A stretch of DNA of 64,000 bases from Aegilops tauschii subsp. strangulata. Taxonomy: Eukaryota > Streptophyta > Magnoliopsida > Poales > Poaceae. Shown here one piece after another: positions 34,393 to 46,461 of the stretch. The translations under genes were made by a program, and so were the position numbers. The notes beneath the pieces were generated by a model, which worked only from the letters and a program-made list of their open reading frames with translations, did no database searches and was not told the DNA's origin. Positions within the stretch are counted from its first letter, which is position 1, and the number at the start of each line of letters is the position of its first letter. The stretch covers positions 253,179,135 through 253,243,134 of the forward strand of contig NC_053037.3 in NCBI RefSeq assembly GCF_002575655.3, read 5' to 3'.

Positions 34393-35373
34393 TTATTTGA
34401 AAGGGTTCGGCTTCTTCCCAGAGCTTCCATTGCCATTTCCATTCTGGGCTTCAGGACATTCATTGGCATAATGTCCAGTCTTCTGGCACTTAAAGCAAGT
34501 GACTTGGCTCAGGTCTCTCTTAGCTGGGGTTGAAGGGTTGGTACGGTTCTGGCCGTTGCTTCCTCCATTCCCATTACCATTCATGGGGCCATTATGGTTG
34601 TGCGAACTACCTCCTCCATGGGTATGCTGAAACTGTCCTCCCGATTTCGGAGTAAAACGTGGCTTCTGCTGAGCTCCAGAATTGTACTTCCCTTGTCCAT
34701 ACTTCCTCTTACGGTTTTCAATCTGCTGCTGCTTCCCTTCAATCATGGGAGCTTTATCTACCAACTCCTGGTAGTTGTTGAATGTTGCTACCATCAACTG
34801 CATGCTCAGCTCACCATTCAGTCCTTCGAGAAACTTCTCCTGCTTGGCTGCATCTATAGCAACGTCATCTGGAGCATAACGTGCTAACTTACTAAAGTCC
34901 TCCACATACTGGCCTACGGTGCGTCCTCCTTGGCGTAGGTTGCGAAACTCACGCTTCTTCATAGCCATGGCTCCTGCTGAAACATGGGCAGTACGGAAAG
35001 CTTGCTGAAAGTGGTCCCATGTGACAGTGTCAATAGGGTGTGTGGCTGTGTAATTCTCCCACCATGATGCTGCGGGTCCATCAAGCTGATGTGCGGCAAA
35101 ACACACTCTCTCCGCATCTGTGCATCCTGCAGTGGTCAACTCCCTTCCAACTTTGCGGAGCCAATCATCTGCAACAATCGGCTTGGTGCTGCTGGAAAAC
35201 ACCGGCGGATTTAGCCTCAAGAAACGGGCTAAGTGATCAGCAGGTGGTGGTGGTGGGTTGTTGTTGTTGTTGCCTTGGTTCTGTACTAACACTTGCATCA
35301 GGGCATTCTGCTGCTGAATCAACTGAGTGATCTCTGGTGGGAAAACAAATCCGGTGTCGCGTCTCGGAGGCAT
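34393..35373 (-). CDS. Gag of element F
   Basis: 326 aa, MPPRRDTGFVF start. Gln-rich N-terminus, poly-Asn/poly-Pro linker, Gag core (~50-200), basic Asn/Gly-rich segment, CCHC knuckle (CFKCQKTGHYANEC), then KKPNPFK and TAA. Copy F1 has sense codons at that TAA. Gag is the structural particle protein. Full length for the type, with no other defect. Confidence 0.92.
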   Translation of the reverse strand: MPPRRDTGFVFPPEITQLIQQQNALMQVLVQNQGNNNNNPPPPPADHLARFLRLNPPVFSSSTKPIVADDWLRKVGRELTTAGCTDAERVCFAAHQLDGPAASWWENYTATHPIDTVTWDHFQQAFRTAHVSAGAMAMKKREFRNLRQGGRTVGQYVEDFSKLARYAPDDVAIDAAKQEKFLEGLNGELSMQLMVATFNNYQELVDKAPMIEGKQQQIENRKRKYGQGKYNSGAQQKPRFTPKSGGQFQHTHGGGSSHNHNGPMNGNGNGGSNGQNRTNPSTPAKRDLSQVTCFKCQKTGHYANECPEAQNGNGNGSSGKKPNPFK

Positions 35374-35573
35374 CTGATAGGTTTAGAAAAGATGAGAATT
35401 TAGAATAGAATGAGGTCTAGAGAGGAAACACTACCCATATGCTCATGAGACAAACACAATCAATATCACTCAATCAATTCAAACAAGGTATACAATCGAT
35501 CTAACTATCGTTACAAAAGTGCTCGGACTATACTATTTACATGGGGAAATACTACTACTGATATGGTGGTCTA

Positions 35574-36305
35574 CTAGAAATTTTGATCGGTCGAAGACTC
35601 CATGATATCTGCTCCAGCTTCATCAACAAAGTCATCTTCACTGGGGTCTGAGTCGGTGTCGTCGATGATGATGTAGTTATTCGGGCAAGTAGAATCGTCA
35701 TCTTCTCCTCCTGGTGCTGGGTCTCCCATGAATACTCCGATCTTCTTTATCAGGTCGTCATTCTTTTCCAACAACGTGGCGATCTCCTCCTCATATCCAT
35801 CGCGCGTAGACTTGAGTTCTTCCTCCAACTCCGTGATCTTGGTCAATGCCTTCTTCAGTTCTATCATGTCTGCGCACATCTAGTTCTCCTGGCGACGAAT
35901 GTGTTGGTTTTGCTCCTGGATGAAAGCTACAATTGATCCATCCTTCTTGGTGCTGATCATCTCCCATTGCTCATCTCGGCGTCCACAAATCTGATAAATG
36001 GTATCCTTAAGCTCCCTGCGGTAGACTTCTCCAATGCGTCCCATAGAGATGTGGGCTGCCATGCTCTTCCCTAAACTCCAGGTTGGTGCATCAAAGGAAA
36101 ACTCTATAGGCTCAGTGACTGGCGTAAACGTCCTTCCTGGAACTTGAACTTGAATCTTCCAGCGCTCCTCTTCTGGTAGTGTGGCGTTGTAGGTTCTGGT
36201 GAAGCTTGGTATTCCGATGTTCAGGTACTTACTGACTTCCTTCAAGTGTCGTCCAAAAGGTGTCTCTTCATCCGGTTGCATGAACTTGTTCCTTGCATCC
36301 GCCAT
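35574..36305 (-). pseudogene. Pre-gag ORF of element F, interrupted by TAG
   Basis: Homologue of the 243-aa ORF at 3349-4080. TAG at 35880-35882 stands where F1 has CAG, giving 141 and 101 codons in the same frame. Domains match: a globular N-terminus, a Lys/Glu-rich coiled-coil-like segment and the acidic tail IIIDDTDSDPSEDDFVDE. The many differences between the copies are mostly conservative (e.g. KKIGVFMGN versus KKIGVFMGD), which suggests past coding constraint. Confidence 0.7.
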
Positions 36306-36400
36306 TCCTAAAAGAGTAGAAAGTGGAGAGGAGTTAGAAATGAGAAGAGAGTAGTGTTCTAGGGTTTAAGCTTAGTGGTCGTGTCCTACAGTCAGCGTGT

Positions 36401-36412
36401 GCTCTGATACCA
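36401..36412 (-). other. Primer binding site of element F
   Basis: Minus strand TGGTATCAGAGC, five bases inside the 5' LTR edge (36418). Confidence 0.9.
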
Positions 36413-36417
36413 CCTTT

Positions 36418-39184
36418 TGTAGCGACCAGACCTCAAACAGTCTGTGCTGCTGTGCACCAGTGTCATCCCTGGATCAGTAATGCTGACACGCACAGTACAA
36501 ATGGAGGATTTATAACAGAGTAGCAATCACACACTTATTACAACGAGTATCTCAAAAGAGAAATAAGTATGATAAATATGGCTTAAGGCCATCTAAATAC
36601 GATAACAGCGGAAGACTTGGAAGATAAGTGAGTCCATCAACTCCAACGGCATCACTGAGTATAAGACCACGACCTAAGGCACCTTACTCGTCGTCTGAAA
36701 AGTCTGCAACATGAAACGTTGCAGCCCGAAAACGGGTCAGCACATGGAATATGCTGGCAAAATAACACATAGAGAGTAATGAACAGAATGATGCTATCAC
36801 TACATGCATATTTGGCTGGTAGAAGGCTCTATGGTTACTGTTTTGCAAAAAGCCAATTTTTCCCTACTGCAAAGGAATAAATTTTATTTAACTATCATGG
36901 TGGTTGTTAAACATTGAGAATGGTTGACAGCATTCTCAATCCCAATTAAGTATCATCATTAACCCAACAAAATTAATTAATGTAACATGATGAGATTCAC
37001 ATGATAATCCAAGTACTAGATACTCAAGATGTCCATAACCGGGGACACGGCTAACCATGATTAGATTATACACTCTGCAGAGGTTTGTGCACTTTTCCCC
37101 ACAAGACTCGATCGCCTCTGCTTGATTCTCGCACTACATGACGTTTGAGAAACGGATGACCGAGACACAGTCTTTCAGAAGCATTAGCACCTTACGATGG
37201 GTAGACCGGTACACCTACATCCCCTACATCTGCTAGTCTACCACTGTAAGAATTCACACAACTTAATCAACTATGCTAGAGCCCATAATAGCTTGTGGCT
37301 GCACACGGAAGTTTCTAGCATGAATAATCTCATGATCCCTTTGAACCTGGGTGGCGCTCCAAAAGAAAATAGGCAATCCTGGAATACCCAGGTACCTCAA
37401 TCCACTCAGATGTGAGTTTTAGTGGCCACCTTAAGTTTAACCATATATTAACAATCTCACATCTGTCATGGATACACTCAAACCCAATCCACGTCTACTA
37501 GCATAGCATAGCAATATAAGCAAACGTAGAAGTAACTCCCAAGGGTTTGATAACAAAACAGGTAATAGGTACCTCAACTACTTCCCAAAACCCACAATTT
37601 AATTAGATCCTAATCATGCAATGTTTGAGGATGAAACTAATGCATAAAAACTGGGTATGGAAGGGATATGATCAAAGTGTTACTTGCCTTGCTGATGATC
37701 CGTGAAACCTAGAGATTCAAAGTAGCAAGCGGCGCACTCCGGGTACTCTATCGCAAACAAACAAGCATACAATAAGCACTCATCAAATGCACAGGTAAAA
37801 CTCAAATAAAAGATCTAACCAGAAAGTTCAACTTAAGAACTCCGGTTTGCAAAAAGAATCAAATCAAACGAAGCAACGAAAGTCAAACGGCGAAAGAAAC
37901 AAGCTTCGTGTACTAATCTGGATCTAAGTCAAATTTTACAGTAGCAAAAACTTGTTTGAGTTGGTTAAACAGAAAGAGAATTTCGAGACGAAACTCTAGG
38001 CGCTTGAATCGCCTGATTCCGACAAACGAGCGAAAAGATAAACCAGAACGAAAATCTGATCAGAAATCGCGATCTGGAATAATCGCGGAAAAACCGACGA
38101 AAAAGAAAACTGACGAACAGTTAAACGAACGAACGTTCGTTAACAGCGACTAACCGACGAACACGTTCATTAAAACGAATAGATCGGTGAACGTTCACTA
38201 ATTAATTAAACCAAAAAAATAAACTGATCTTAAAAAAAAAATAAACCGAGCGGTTTAAAAAAAACCGGGCGGTTTGGTCGGCGGCTCGGCTACCTTGTCG
38301 GGGCAACTCCGCGGGGCTCGGGACGGGCTCCGGCGGCGAGGGCGAGGGGCGGCGGGGCTCGGGCGTCGTCGGGGGCGGCGAGGGGCGGCGTCGGCGGCGG
38401 CGTACGGGCTCCGGGGCGGCGGCTCCTTCGGGCGGCGGGGTCGGCTCCGGCGTCGGGCTCCTCCGGCGTCGGCGGGTGCGGGTCGGGGCGGGAACGGGGT
38501 GAGGGAGAGGGGCGGCGGCGGGCGGCACTTAAGGAGCGGGGGTGCCGTGGGGGAGGGGGAAAGGCGGCGGCGGCGTCGTCCCCGACCGGGACTCGGGCGG
38601 CGGTGGCGGCTAGGTCTCCAGGTGGGAGACGGGGCGCGGGGCAGCTGGGCCGTCGGCTGGGCTTCGGCCCAGTCGGCGCGCTCGGGCGTTTTTTTTAAAT
38701 AATTCCGCCGAACAAAAAAAATCATAGAAAAATAAATAAAAATCCAAAAATGCCAAAACAAATTTTCACCGTCTAATTAAAATAATTAGAACGAGATGAA
38801 CATTTACTTGGCCCAAAAAATGTAGTTTTGAAAACGTGCAATTTTTTTAATGCAATTAAAATTGCAAATAAAATCCGAATAAAATCAAATATTTGATTTT
38901 AATATTTTTCCTCCAATATTTCAATTATTTTGAAGAAGTCATATTTTCTCCTCTCATTTATTTTAATATGAAATATTTTTCGGAGAGAAAAATAATTAAA
39001 ACCAAAAATCCTCGTTTTATTATTTGATAAAAATCAAATATGAAAACCGGGAAAAATCCCCAACTCTCTCCGAGGGTCCTTGAGTTGCTTAGGATTTTTG
39101 AGGATTTGCCAAAATGCAATAAAATATGCTATGCAATGATGATCTAATGTATAACATTCTAAATTGAAAATTTGGGATGTTACA
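36418..39184 (-). repeat. 5' LTR of element F
   Basis: 2767 bp, the partner of 28176-30975, with the same GC-rich block (about 38270-38690) and palindromes near 38120-38195. Small length changes, e.g. in the GC-rich block, account for the size difference. Confidence 0.93.
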
Positions 39185-39189
39185 GTAAT

Positions 39190-40217
39190 ACCTTATGGGC
39201 AGTTCTATCTCCAGCGTGATGTCCTCCGTAAGCCTCGGAGTGACACTTGCGTAGGATCTGTTCCTGTTCATGCTCAGGTACACAACGTCTAATAACACCA
39301 TCTACTCCTTGTTTATAAAGGTGTGGGTCATCCCAGAAGTAATGTCTTAAATCATAGAAAAACTTTTTCTTTTGCTGGTATGTGAAACTAGGTGGTATAA
39401 ATTTAGCAACAATGTAATTAGCATAATCAGCATACCATGGAGCAGTACGAGAAGCATTTATGACAGCTAATTGTTCGTCAGGAAAGCTATCATCAATAGG
39501 TAGTGGGTCATCAAGAACATTCTCTAACCTAGACAAGTTGTCTGCAACGGGGTTCTCAGCTCCCTTTCTATCAATAATATGCAAATCAAATTCTTGTAGC
39601 AAGAGAACCCATCTAAGGAGTCTAGGTTTAGCATCCTTCTTTTCCATAAGATATTTAATAGCAGCATGATCGGTGTGAACAGTTACTTTAGAATCAACAA
39701 TATAAGGTCTGAACTTATCACAGGCAAATACAACTGCTAAAAATTCGTTTTCAGTAGTAGCATAATTTCTCTGGGCACTGTCTAGAGTTTTACTAGCATA
39801 TTGGATAACATTTAATTTCTTATCAACTCTTTGCCCTAGAACAGCACCTACAGCATAATCACTAGCATCACACATAATTTCAAAGGGTAAATTCCAATCA
39901 GGTGGCTGAACAATAGGTGCAGAAATCAAGGCTTTCTTAAGTATTTCAAATGCTTCTACACAATCATCATCAAAGACAAAAGGAATATCTTTTTGTAAGA
40001 GATTAGTCAGAGGCCTAGAGATTTTTGAGAAGTCTTTAATGAACCTCCTATAAAAACCGACATGACCAAGGAAACTTCTTATACCTTTAATGTCCTTAGG
40101 ACACGACATCTTTTCAATAGCATCAACTTTAGCTTTATCAACTTCAATACCCCTTTCAGAAATTTTATGCCCCTAGACAATACCTTCATTAACCATAAAG
40201 CGGCACTTCTCCCAATT
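39190..40217 (-). pseudogene. RT end, RNase H and integrase N-terminus of element E
   Basis: The main open stretch (39190-40109) contains the RT thumb ([20 protein letters not shown]), RNase H ([39 protein letters not shown]) and the start of the integrase zinc finger ([14 protein letters not shown]), then ends at the F insertion. TAG codons near 40173 and at 40218 interrupt the link to the RT palm. RNase H degrades the RNA strand during cDNA synthesis. Confidence 0.85.
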
Positions 40218-40649
40218 CTAGACAAGATTAGTTTCTTCACATCTCTGCAAAACTCGATCAAGGTTGCTTAAGCAATCATCAAAAGAAGTTCCGTATATGG
40301 AGAAATCATCCATGAAAACCTCAACAATCTTTTCACAAAAGTCAGAGAATATAGCAGTCATACATCTTTGAAAGGTAGCAGGTGCATTACATAAACCAAA
40401 AGGCATACGTCTATAAGCAAAGGTACCAAAAGGGCAAGTAAAAGTGGTCTTTTCTTGATCCTCTTTTGACACAGGTATTTGAGAGAAACCGGAATAACCA
40501 TCTAGAAAGCAAAAATGTGTATGTTTAGATAATCTTTCTAGCATTTGATCAATAGAAGGTAAAGGGTAATGACCCTTTTTAGTAGCTTTATTTAATTTGT
40601 GAAAATCAATTACCATTCTATAACCTGTAATAATTCTTTGTGGGATCAA
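40218..40649 (-). pseudogene. Reverse transcriptase palm of element E
   Basis: 143 open codons with the RT palm motifs: MVIDFHKLNKATKKGHYPLP, FLDGYSGFSQIPV (first catalytic Asp) and VEVFMDDFSIYG (catalytic Asp pair). It ends at TAG 40218-40220. The sequence upstream in 40650-40718 links to the protease frame but is out of frame or stopped. Confidence 0.85.
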
Positions 40650-40718
40650 TTCATCTTTATCATTAGGAACAACAGTAATACCTCCCTTCTTAGGGACACA
40701 ATGGACAGGACTTACCCA

Positions 40719-42044
40719 CTAACTATCAGCAACGGGATAAATTATACCTGCCTCTAGAAGCTTTAGTATTTCTTTTCGTACCACTTCTTCCATCTTAGGA
40801 TTTAACCGTTGTTGGTGATCAACAACTGGTTTAGCATCTTTCTTCAATTTTATTTTGTGCTGGCATAAAGTGGGAGTAATGCCCTTAAGATCATCAAGAG
40901 TGTATCCAATAGCAGCACGGTGCTTCTTCAGAGTTTTCAATAATCTCTTTTCTTCATGCTCTGAAAGGTTAGCACTAATAATAACAGGATATATCTTCTT
41001 TTCATCAAGATAAGCATATTTAAGAGTATTAGGTAATGGTTTAAGCTCAAACACGGGATCACCCTTGGGTGGAGGAGGATCCCCTAGGATTTCAACAGGC
41101 AAGTTGTGTTTTAAAATAGGTCCCTGTTTAAAGAATACTTCATCTATTTCCCTTCTTTCATTCATAAACATATCATTTTCATGGTCGAGCAAATATTGTT
41201 CTAAAGGATCATTAGGAGGCACGGCAATAGAAGCAAGACCAATAATTTCATCTTTACCAGACAATTCTTTATCATGGGGTTGTCTACGAAATTTAGCAAA
41301 ATTAAACTCATGAGACATATCCCCCAAACCAATAGTAACAACATCCTTTTTGCAGTCTATCCTAGCATTAACAGTATTCAAGAAGGGTCTACCAAATATG
41401 ATGGGACAAAAATTATCTTGTGGGGAACCAAGAACAAGAAAATCAGCAGGATATTTCACTTTCCCACACAAGACTTCAACATCTCTAACAATCCCAACTG
41501 GTGAAATAGTGTCTCTATTGGCAAGCTTAATTGTAACATCAATTTCCTCTATCTCAGCAGGTGCAATATCATGCATAATTTCTTTGTATAAGGAATGAGG
41601 TATTGCACTTGCACTAGCACCCATATCACATAAGCCATGATAACAATGATCTCCTATTTTAACTGAAATAACAGGCATGCCTACAAGGCTACAACAGGTC
41701 TATGTTTATTTTTAGTATCAGGTCTAGCAATTCTAGCAGCTTCATCACAGAAGTAAAATAACATGCCCATCAATATTATCAGCCAAGGGATCTTTAACCA
41801 TAGCAATACTAGGTTCAACTTTATTTGCTCAGGGGGTGTAGGTGTTCTAGTATTACTCTTACGAACCACAGTTGAAGCTTTAGCATGATCCTTTATTCTA
41901 ACAGGGAAAGGTGGTTTCTCAATATAAGCAGTAAGAACAATAGGATCCACATTATAAGTGATAGTCTTTTCCTCAACTTTAATAGGTGCAACTACTTTTA
42001 CTTCAATGGGAGGATTATATTTAAACCACTTCTCCTTAGGGAGA
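40719..42044 (-). pseudogene. Gag-end/protease and RT N-terminus of element E
   Basis: The 319-codon stretch 40719-41678 has the aspartic protease (HGLCDMGASASAIP, with Met where D-S/T-G is usual), a flap/linker (FCPIIFGRPFLNTVNARIDC) and the RT entry (HQQRLNPKMEEVVRKEILKL). It stops at TAG 40719-40721, apparently from CAG. Upstream, 41681-41950 is the same polyprotein in a shifted frame (ARIARPDTKNKHRPVVAL). The element is then interrupted at 42044 by C1. Confidence 0.8.
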
Positions 42045-43010
42045 TGATGTAGGGTGGAACCCTAGATGGCCGATCTTTCACGGAAGGAGCGGATCCCTAC
42101 GAAGAACACGATGAACACGAGGGGAAACACGAGGGAAACACAAGGGGAACACGAGAGAAATCACTCAACCAACAAGAATAGATCACACATGCGCTAGATC
42201 GAACACAAAGGTAAGATACAAGATCCAAGTCCAACAAAGGACGATACAAAGGGTAACCGGTTCTTCTCCGTAAGGAGGTCTTGATGGGGGCCACCCAAGA
42301 GGGGGTCTCGAATCCAAGGTGATCTTCTCCGTAGAGGGGCTGCGGTCTCTCTCGTGGAGTAGATCCGTAATGGATGAGCAATGCTCTATCTCACATATGA
42401 GCTAAACCAATGCTAACCCTAACTAGGAGGAGGTGGGGGAGTATATATAGTCTAAGGGACGAACGGGTACATGGGCCTCGGCCCAGATGCGCTGCACGCA
42501 GGCAGAGGGGGCCGGATGTCCGAGCCTTCCCGAGACGCCGGATGTCCGGGCGCTGGGGCCGGATGTCCGGGCTGGCAGGGTCCAGCTTCTGTGATGGGGC
42601 GCCGGATTTCCGGGAGCTGGGCCGGATGTCCGGCGGCTCGCGACGGGCCGGATGTCCGGGCCTGGGGGCCGGATGTCCGGGCTGACTTGGTTCAGCTTCG
42701 GGTGTCTTCTGTGATGGGCGCCGGATTTCCGGGGGTCGGGCCGGATGTCCGGGCTGGGGCCGGATGTCCGGGGCCTGTAGCAGCTGTCTCTTCTTCCTTC
42801 TCCTTCCTTTGCTTCCGCGCACGCTTGGCCTTGGTCCTTGGGTTCTCCATGGTCTCCTCGGGTGTACCTGAGTATGAACAAGGTCCGCGCTTGAAGTAGC
42901 ATCCATGTCTTGCATGCGGAAAGGGAAGATTCGGAAAGGAGCGAGTTCACTTAGGTCCAATGGCGTAGGCTCGAGTGTACATGGGGATGATCGTCGGATG
43001 CTCCGCATCA
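42045..43010 (-). repeat. 3' LTR of element C1 with CCGGATGTCCGG array
   Basis: 966 bp; on the minus strand it begins TGATGCGGAGCATCC at 43010 and ends near TACATCA at 42045. It matches the C2 LTR at both ends. Between 42510 and 42775 there are about ten copies of CCGGATGTCCGG or CCGGATTTCCGG. Confidence 0.8.
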
Positions 43011-45544
43011 TCTCCCCTCCCTTGGGAAAGATCCGACCTCGGATCGAAAACCTCATCACCATGGAAACGGTTGTCGTGGACGGACTTGTAGTTGGACGAA
43101 GTGGAAGACATGGCGCAATCCAAGTACTCCAAGGTGTCTCCGGAGTGATAAACATGCAAAAAGAGCAAACACAAACGACACTTGGAAATACAATGGTTAG
43201 CGCACACAAAGTGTCCATCATGTAAGAATGAGTCCGTGAGGCAAGATTGTTCATGACAAAGCACATGAAGCTTAGCAAGATGAATTGGAATGAGATGTAA
43301 AGCATTCATGGGAGCAAAAGCATTCATTGTGCACACAAATGTGTTGTGAATGTGATCAATGCAACCACGGTGCAAAATGATGTCATAGTGAGACGGTTTA
43401 TCAATAGCATGAATATGGCAATGGATGCTCAATATGATTATGTTATCATGCAATTGATGGTAGGCAATATGATCATGATGTATGGATATGCCATCAAGAA
43501 AGATCACAACAAATTTGCTAAGAAAATGCACAAGCTCATATATCATGGATGACATCGAAATACAAGATGCAACAAGGCAATCATAATGTGAGTCAATCCA
43601 TGCATAAGATGCAAATTTGTCGTTGGTGGTGTTGTACCATAGCTCGATGTCGTGGTAGTAGTGTTGGTCCGGTGGTGCATCCACTAAGTCCGAGCACTCC
43701 TCAACTTGAAGGTCCGTAGGGTCCATCTCCAATGTTGATCCTCCGTCCGCAAGGTGTATCATGTAGACAACAAGAAGGAAACAACAATGAAAGAATGACC
43801 CATCCAATATGCGTATTTGAGGATGGCTCAAAGGGAAGGAGTTCACCTCATGAATGTTCCCGAATATGTTGGAGTTGCACATCATGTATGTCTTCACATA
43901 ACCAATATGTCTTGTGATGGTACCTCCTTTTGAATCCTTCAAAATGAAAGAACATGACAAACACTCGAAAAAACAAATGAGGTTTGCGTAAATGCAAAAC
44001 CTATCATTCGAGTGGTAAGATACCCAACAAGTGTTCTCATCATTCTTATCATAAGAAAGGACAAGGTGTGACATGGTATGTAAGCATATGATGCAACTAC
44101 AACCAAAGACAATAGGCTCAATCAACCAAGCATGCATCACAAGTGAAGTATCCAAGTCTCCAAGATCATTAAGCATAGAGGCAACTATTGGAGGCAAGCG
44201 ACAATAAACAAGATATATCATGTGAGAGGCATGAGCATATATGTCATCAACTCAAGAAAGCGAGTAATGGAACATGGGTGATGCAACCAAGCAAGTAATC
44301 ATAGTGATCAAGTCAAGCAAGCTAGTAGTGCGAAGATGCAACATACTAGAAGGAATCATGGCAAGCATGTCATGTGTGCAAATAGTGGGCATATATAATG
44401 CACATGACATTTCACAAGCATAAAGGCAAGATATGAGCAAAATAGCATCAATAGCATGGGGCACATGATAAACATGGCAATAGCAACAAGGATCCCCACC
44501 AAGCATGCAAATACACATAGGAGTATCATAATGGTGAATCATGGGTAAGAGCAAGCAAGGGTCACAATTGCATGGCAAAATCATAGAAAGAGGCATAGCA
44601 TGCAAAGTGAACACGGGAAAATGGGCATAACGTAACAAGTGATATATAGCCCAAAGCCGTGTGAGAGCCAAGTAAAAGGAATGCGCGAAGTCGTTGCGCG
44701 AAGGGAATGGTGGGAAGGACAATCCACGGGATCCCAAGTCATCTTTGCTCTCAAGAGCTCGTTTCGTCAACTCATGGGATTGTGAGGTTGACGAGTGTTC
44801 ATAAGTACCTACACAAAACAAAGACAAAGGGAAAATTGTGTGTGCGTGGTATATGTACACATCATCCATCATGATGCATACGTGCTTGTGTCGGTTAGAA
44901 CCAAATATCCAATGCTCAAATAAATGAGATGCGTGATATAGAAACATGTCATCCATCATGATAGGTTTGTTGTTATGTATAGCATAATGGAGACTCAAAT
45001 GATGTAATGCATCATGGGAAATATGTAGAGCATTGTTATTCATGGAATGCATATGGTGCAAGCAATTATGGGAAGCATGCAAAGTATGGAATGCATCAAG
45101 ATCTCCTAATATGTATGAGGAAACTATGGTGGTCTCCTCATGAGCATTTGTAGAAACATCACATGGAGAATATTGACAATATCCAAAACAATGCATATTC
45201 GGAGCAATGTGATCATGGCATGGCATAGTAGATGAATTGCGCAAATCATGTAAAGGAAGCTTAGCAATATCATCACATGAAAAACAAAAGCCAATGACCA
45301 TCATCTCGTCATCTATGCCATAAGTGCAAATGGGATTTATTTTAATGGGGCATGCATAGTTACTATGTTGAGATTGAAATGATGCAATATGGGAGATCTC
45401 ACTCATAGCATATGACAAGTTCAAAGGATTGTCAAACATAATGTGACCAATAGAATTTTCACAAGATATCCTATGGAGCATAGCACCACAACTAGGCAAT
45501 TCAACATGCTCATCATCATATTCATCATAAATTGGTAAGTCATG
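42947..45544 (-). pseudogene. Cys/His/Met-rich C-terminal region of the C1 protein
   Basis: Two open stretches in different frames: 44252-45544 (about 430 codons) and 42947-44221 (424 codons), with one frameshift near 44240. Composition is rich in His, Cys, Met, Asp and Ile. Segments shared with C2 include DLPIYDE, MLHRISC, SLGHIMFDNPL-like and KINPICTYGIDD. Two related units MMDDMFLYHA and MMDDVYIYHA lie ~30 residues apart. The frame passes through the PPT (SQGRGDDAEHP) and stops inside the LTR at 42947. I find no RT, integrase or protease motif. Function unknown; metal or nucleic-acid binding is only a guess from composition. Confidence 0.6.
43011..43022 (-). other. Polypurine tract of element C1
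   Basis: Minus strand GGGAGGGGAGA directly before the LTR start TGATGCGG; it fixes the orientation and the 3' LTR edge. Confidence 0.75.
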
Positions 45545-46461
45545 TGATGAGGACATATATACCATTGTTACACCCACAGCCCCTGCTGCTATACATACTG
45601 GACCAATTACTAGAGCTCGCGCACGCCAATTAAATTACCAGGTACTTTCGTTTCTTGGTAATGATTCTAATGTTCATGAGAATATGATGCTGCCTAAATT
45701 GGATACATTTGTTTTGCTTACAAATGAAGGGCCTAGCTTTGAGAAGGATGAACATTGGAGCAAGAACAAGCATGGAGATGATTGCATGCGCATGGGGAAC
45801 AAGAACGGAGTTACAAGTGATGATTTCAGGACGTTGAAGCCACCATAATGCGTGCATGAAGCCTTGGACGAAATATACAAGATGCTACTTCATAACTTTC
45901 GTCCAGAGGCTATTCTAGGTGCTGCGTCACCTTATTATTGGGCCAGGCCCATGTAATTTCGAAATACATAAGTATAGGCTGTTTTTAGAGTCCGTATGTG
46001 TGGGGAAACAAGAGATAGGGTTGGTTTCGGACCCCTTCCTCAAGGGCCACGAAATTCCCCCCTCTTCCTCCATATATACAGCCCTTAGGGCATCGTTTAG
46101 ACTTTGGGTTTTGTTTAGATTAAAAGTTCGCCATAGCTGCAACTTCGCGTACTTCGTTTGTGTTCAGCGACCAGACAAAGGCGTCACAGAACTCCACCTT
46201 GATCAATAAAGCTTTCATCTTATATTCGCAATATCCAGATTGCAATCTCAGTTTCTTGCTTGTTCTTCGTTTGCTCGCAGGAAACAAACCCTCGTGGTCA
46301 GGTTGATCGTGCTCCGGCGTGGTCGATAACCTCTCGGAGTTGGTTTAGCGATTGCTAAGGCGCGACGTCCTCGCACGTTCGTAGTCGGATCGTCAAAGTC
46401 GACTTCCATCAAAGCGATATTCATCATCTCATCGAAAGACGGGACACCTTTGCCTCTATCA
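45545..46461 (+). repeat. 5' LTR of element B
   Basis: 917 bp, TGATGAGGACAT to GCCTCTATCA, followed by PBS TGGTATCAGA (46464-46473). Confidence 0.93.

Larger units (their letters stand above)
28176..39184 (-). mobile_element. Tekay/Del-type Ty3-gypsy chromovirus F, nearly complete
   Basis: 11,009 bp with both LTRs, PBS, pre-gag ORF, gag, uninterrupted pol and PPT, inserted in the integrase gene of element E. Terminal bases are TGTAACATCCC...GGTCGCTACA on the minus strand. The two LTRs look almost identical apart from short indels, so insertion is recent. Defects are a TAG in the pre-gag ORF and a TAA between gag and pol. It is the least damaged element of the window. Confidence 0.93.

Noticed and set aside
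42510..42775. CRISPR-like array suggested by regularly repeated CCGGATGTCCGG
   Set aside because: Repeats are only 12 bp with irregular short spacers, lie inside a plant LTR and recur at matching positions in C2.
43480..43560. RT-like motif in the C1 protein (VIFLDGISIHH resembling VxxDDxxxY)
   Set aside because: The second Asp is missing, none of the other RT motifs (LRSGYHQ, PFGL-type) lies nearby, and the C2 window does not cover it; likely chance.
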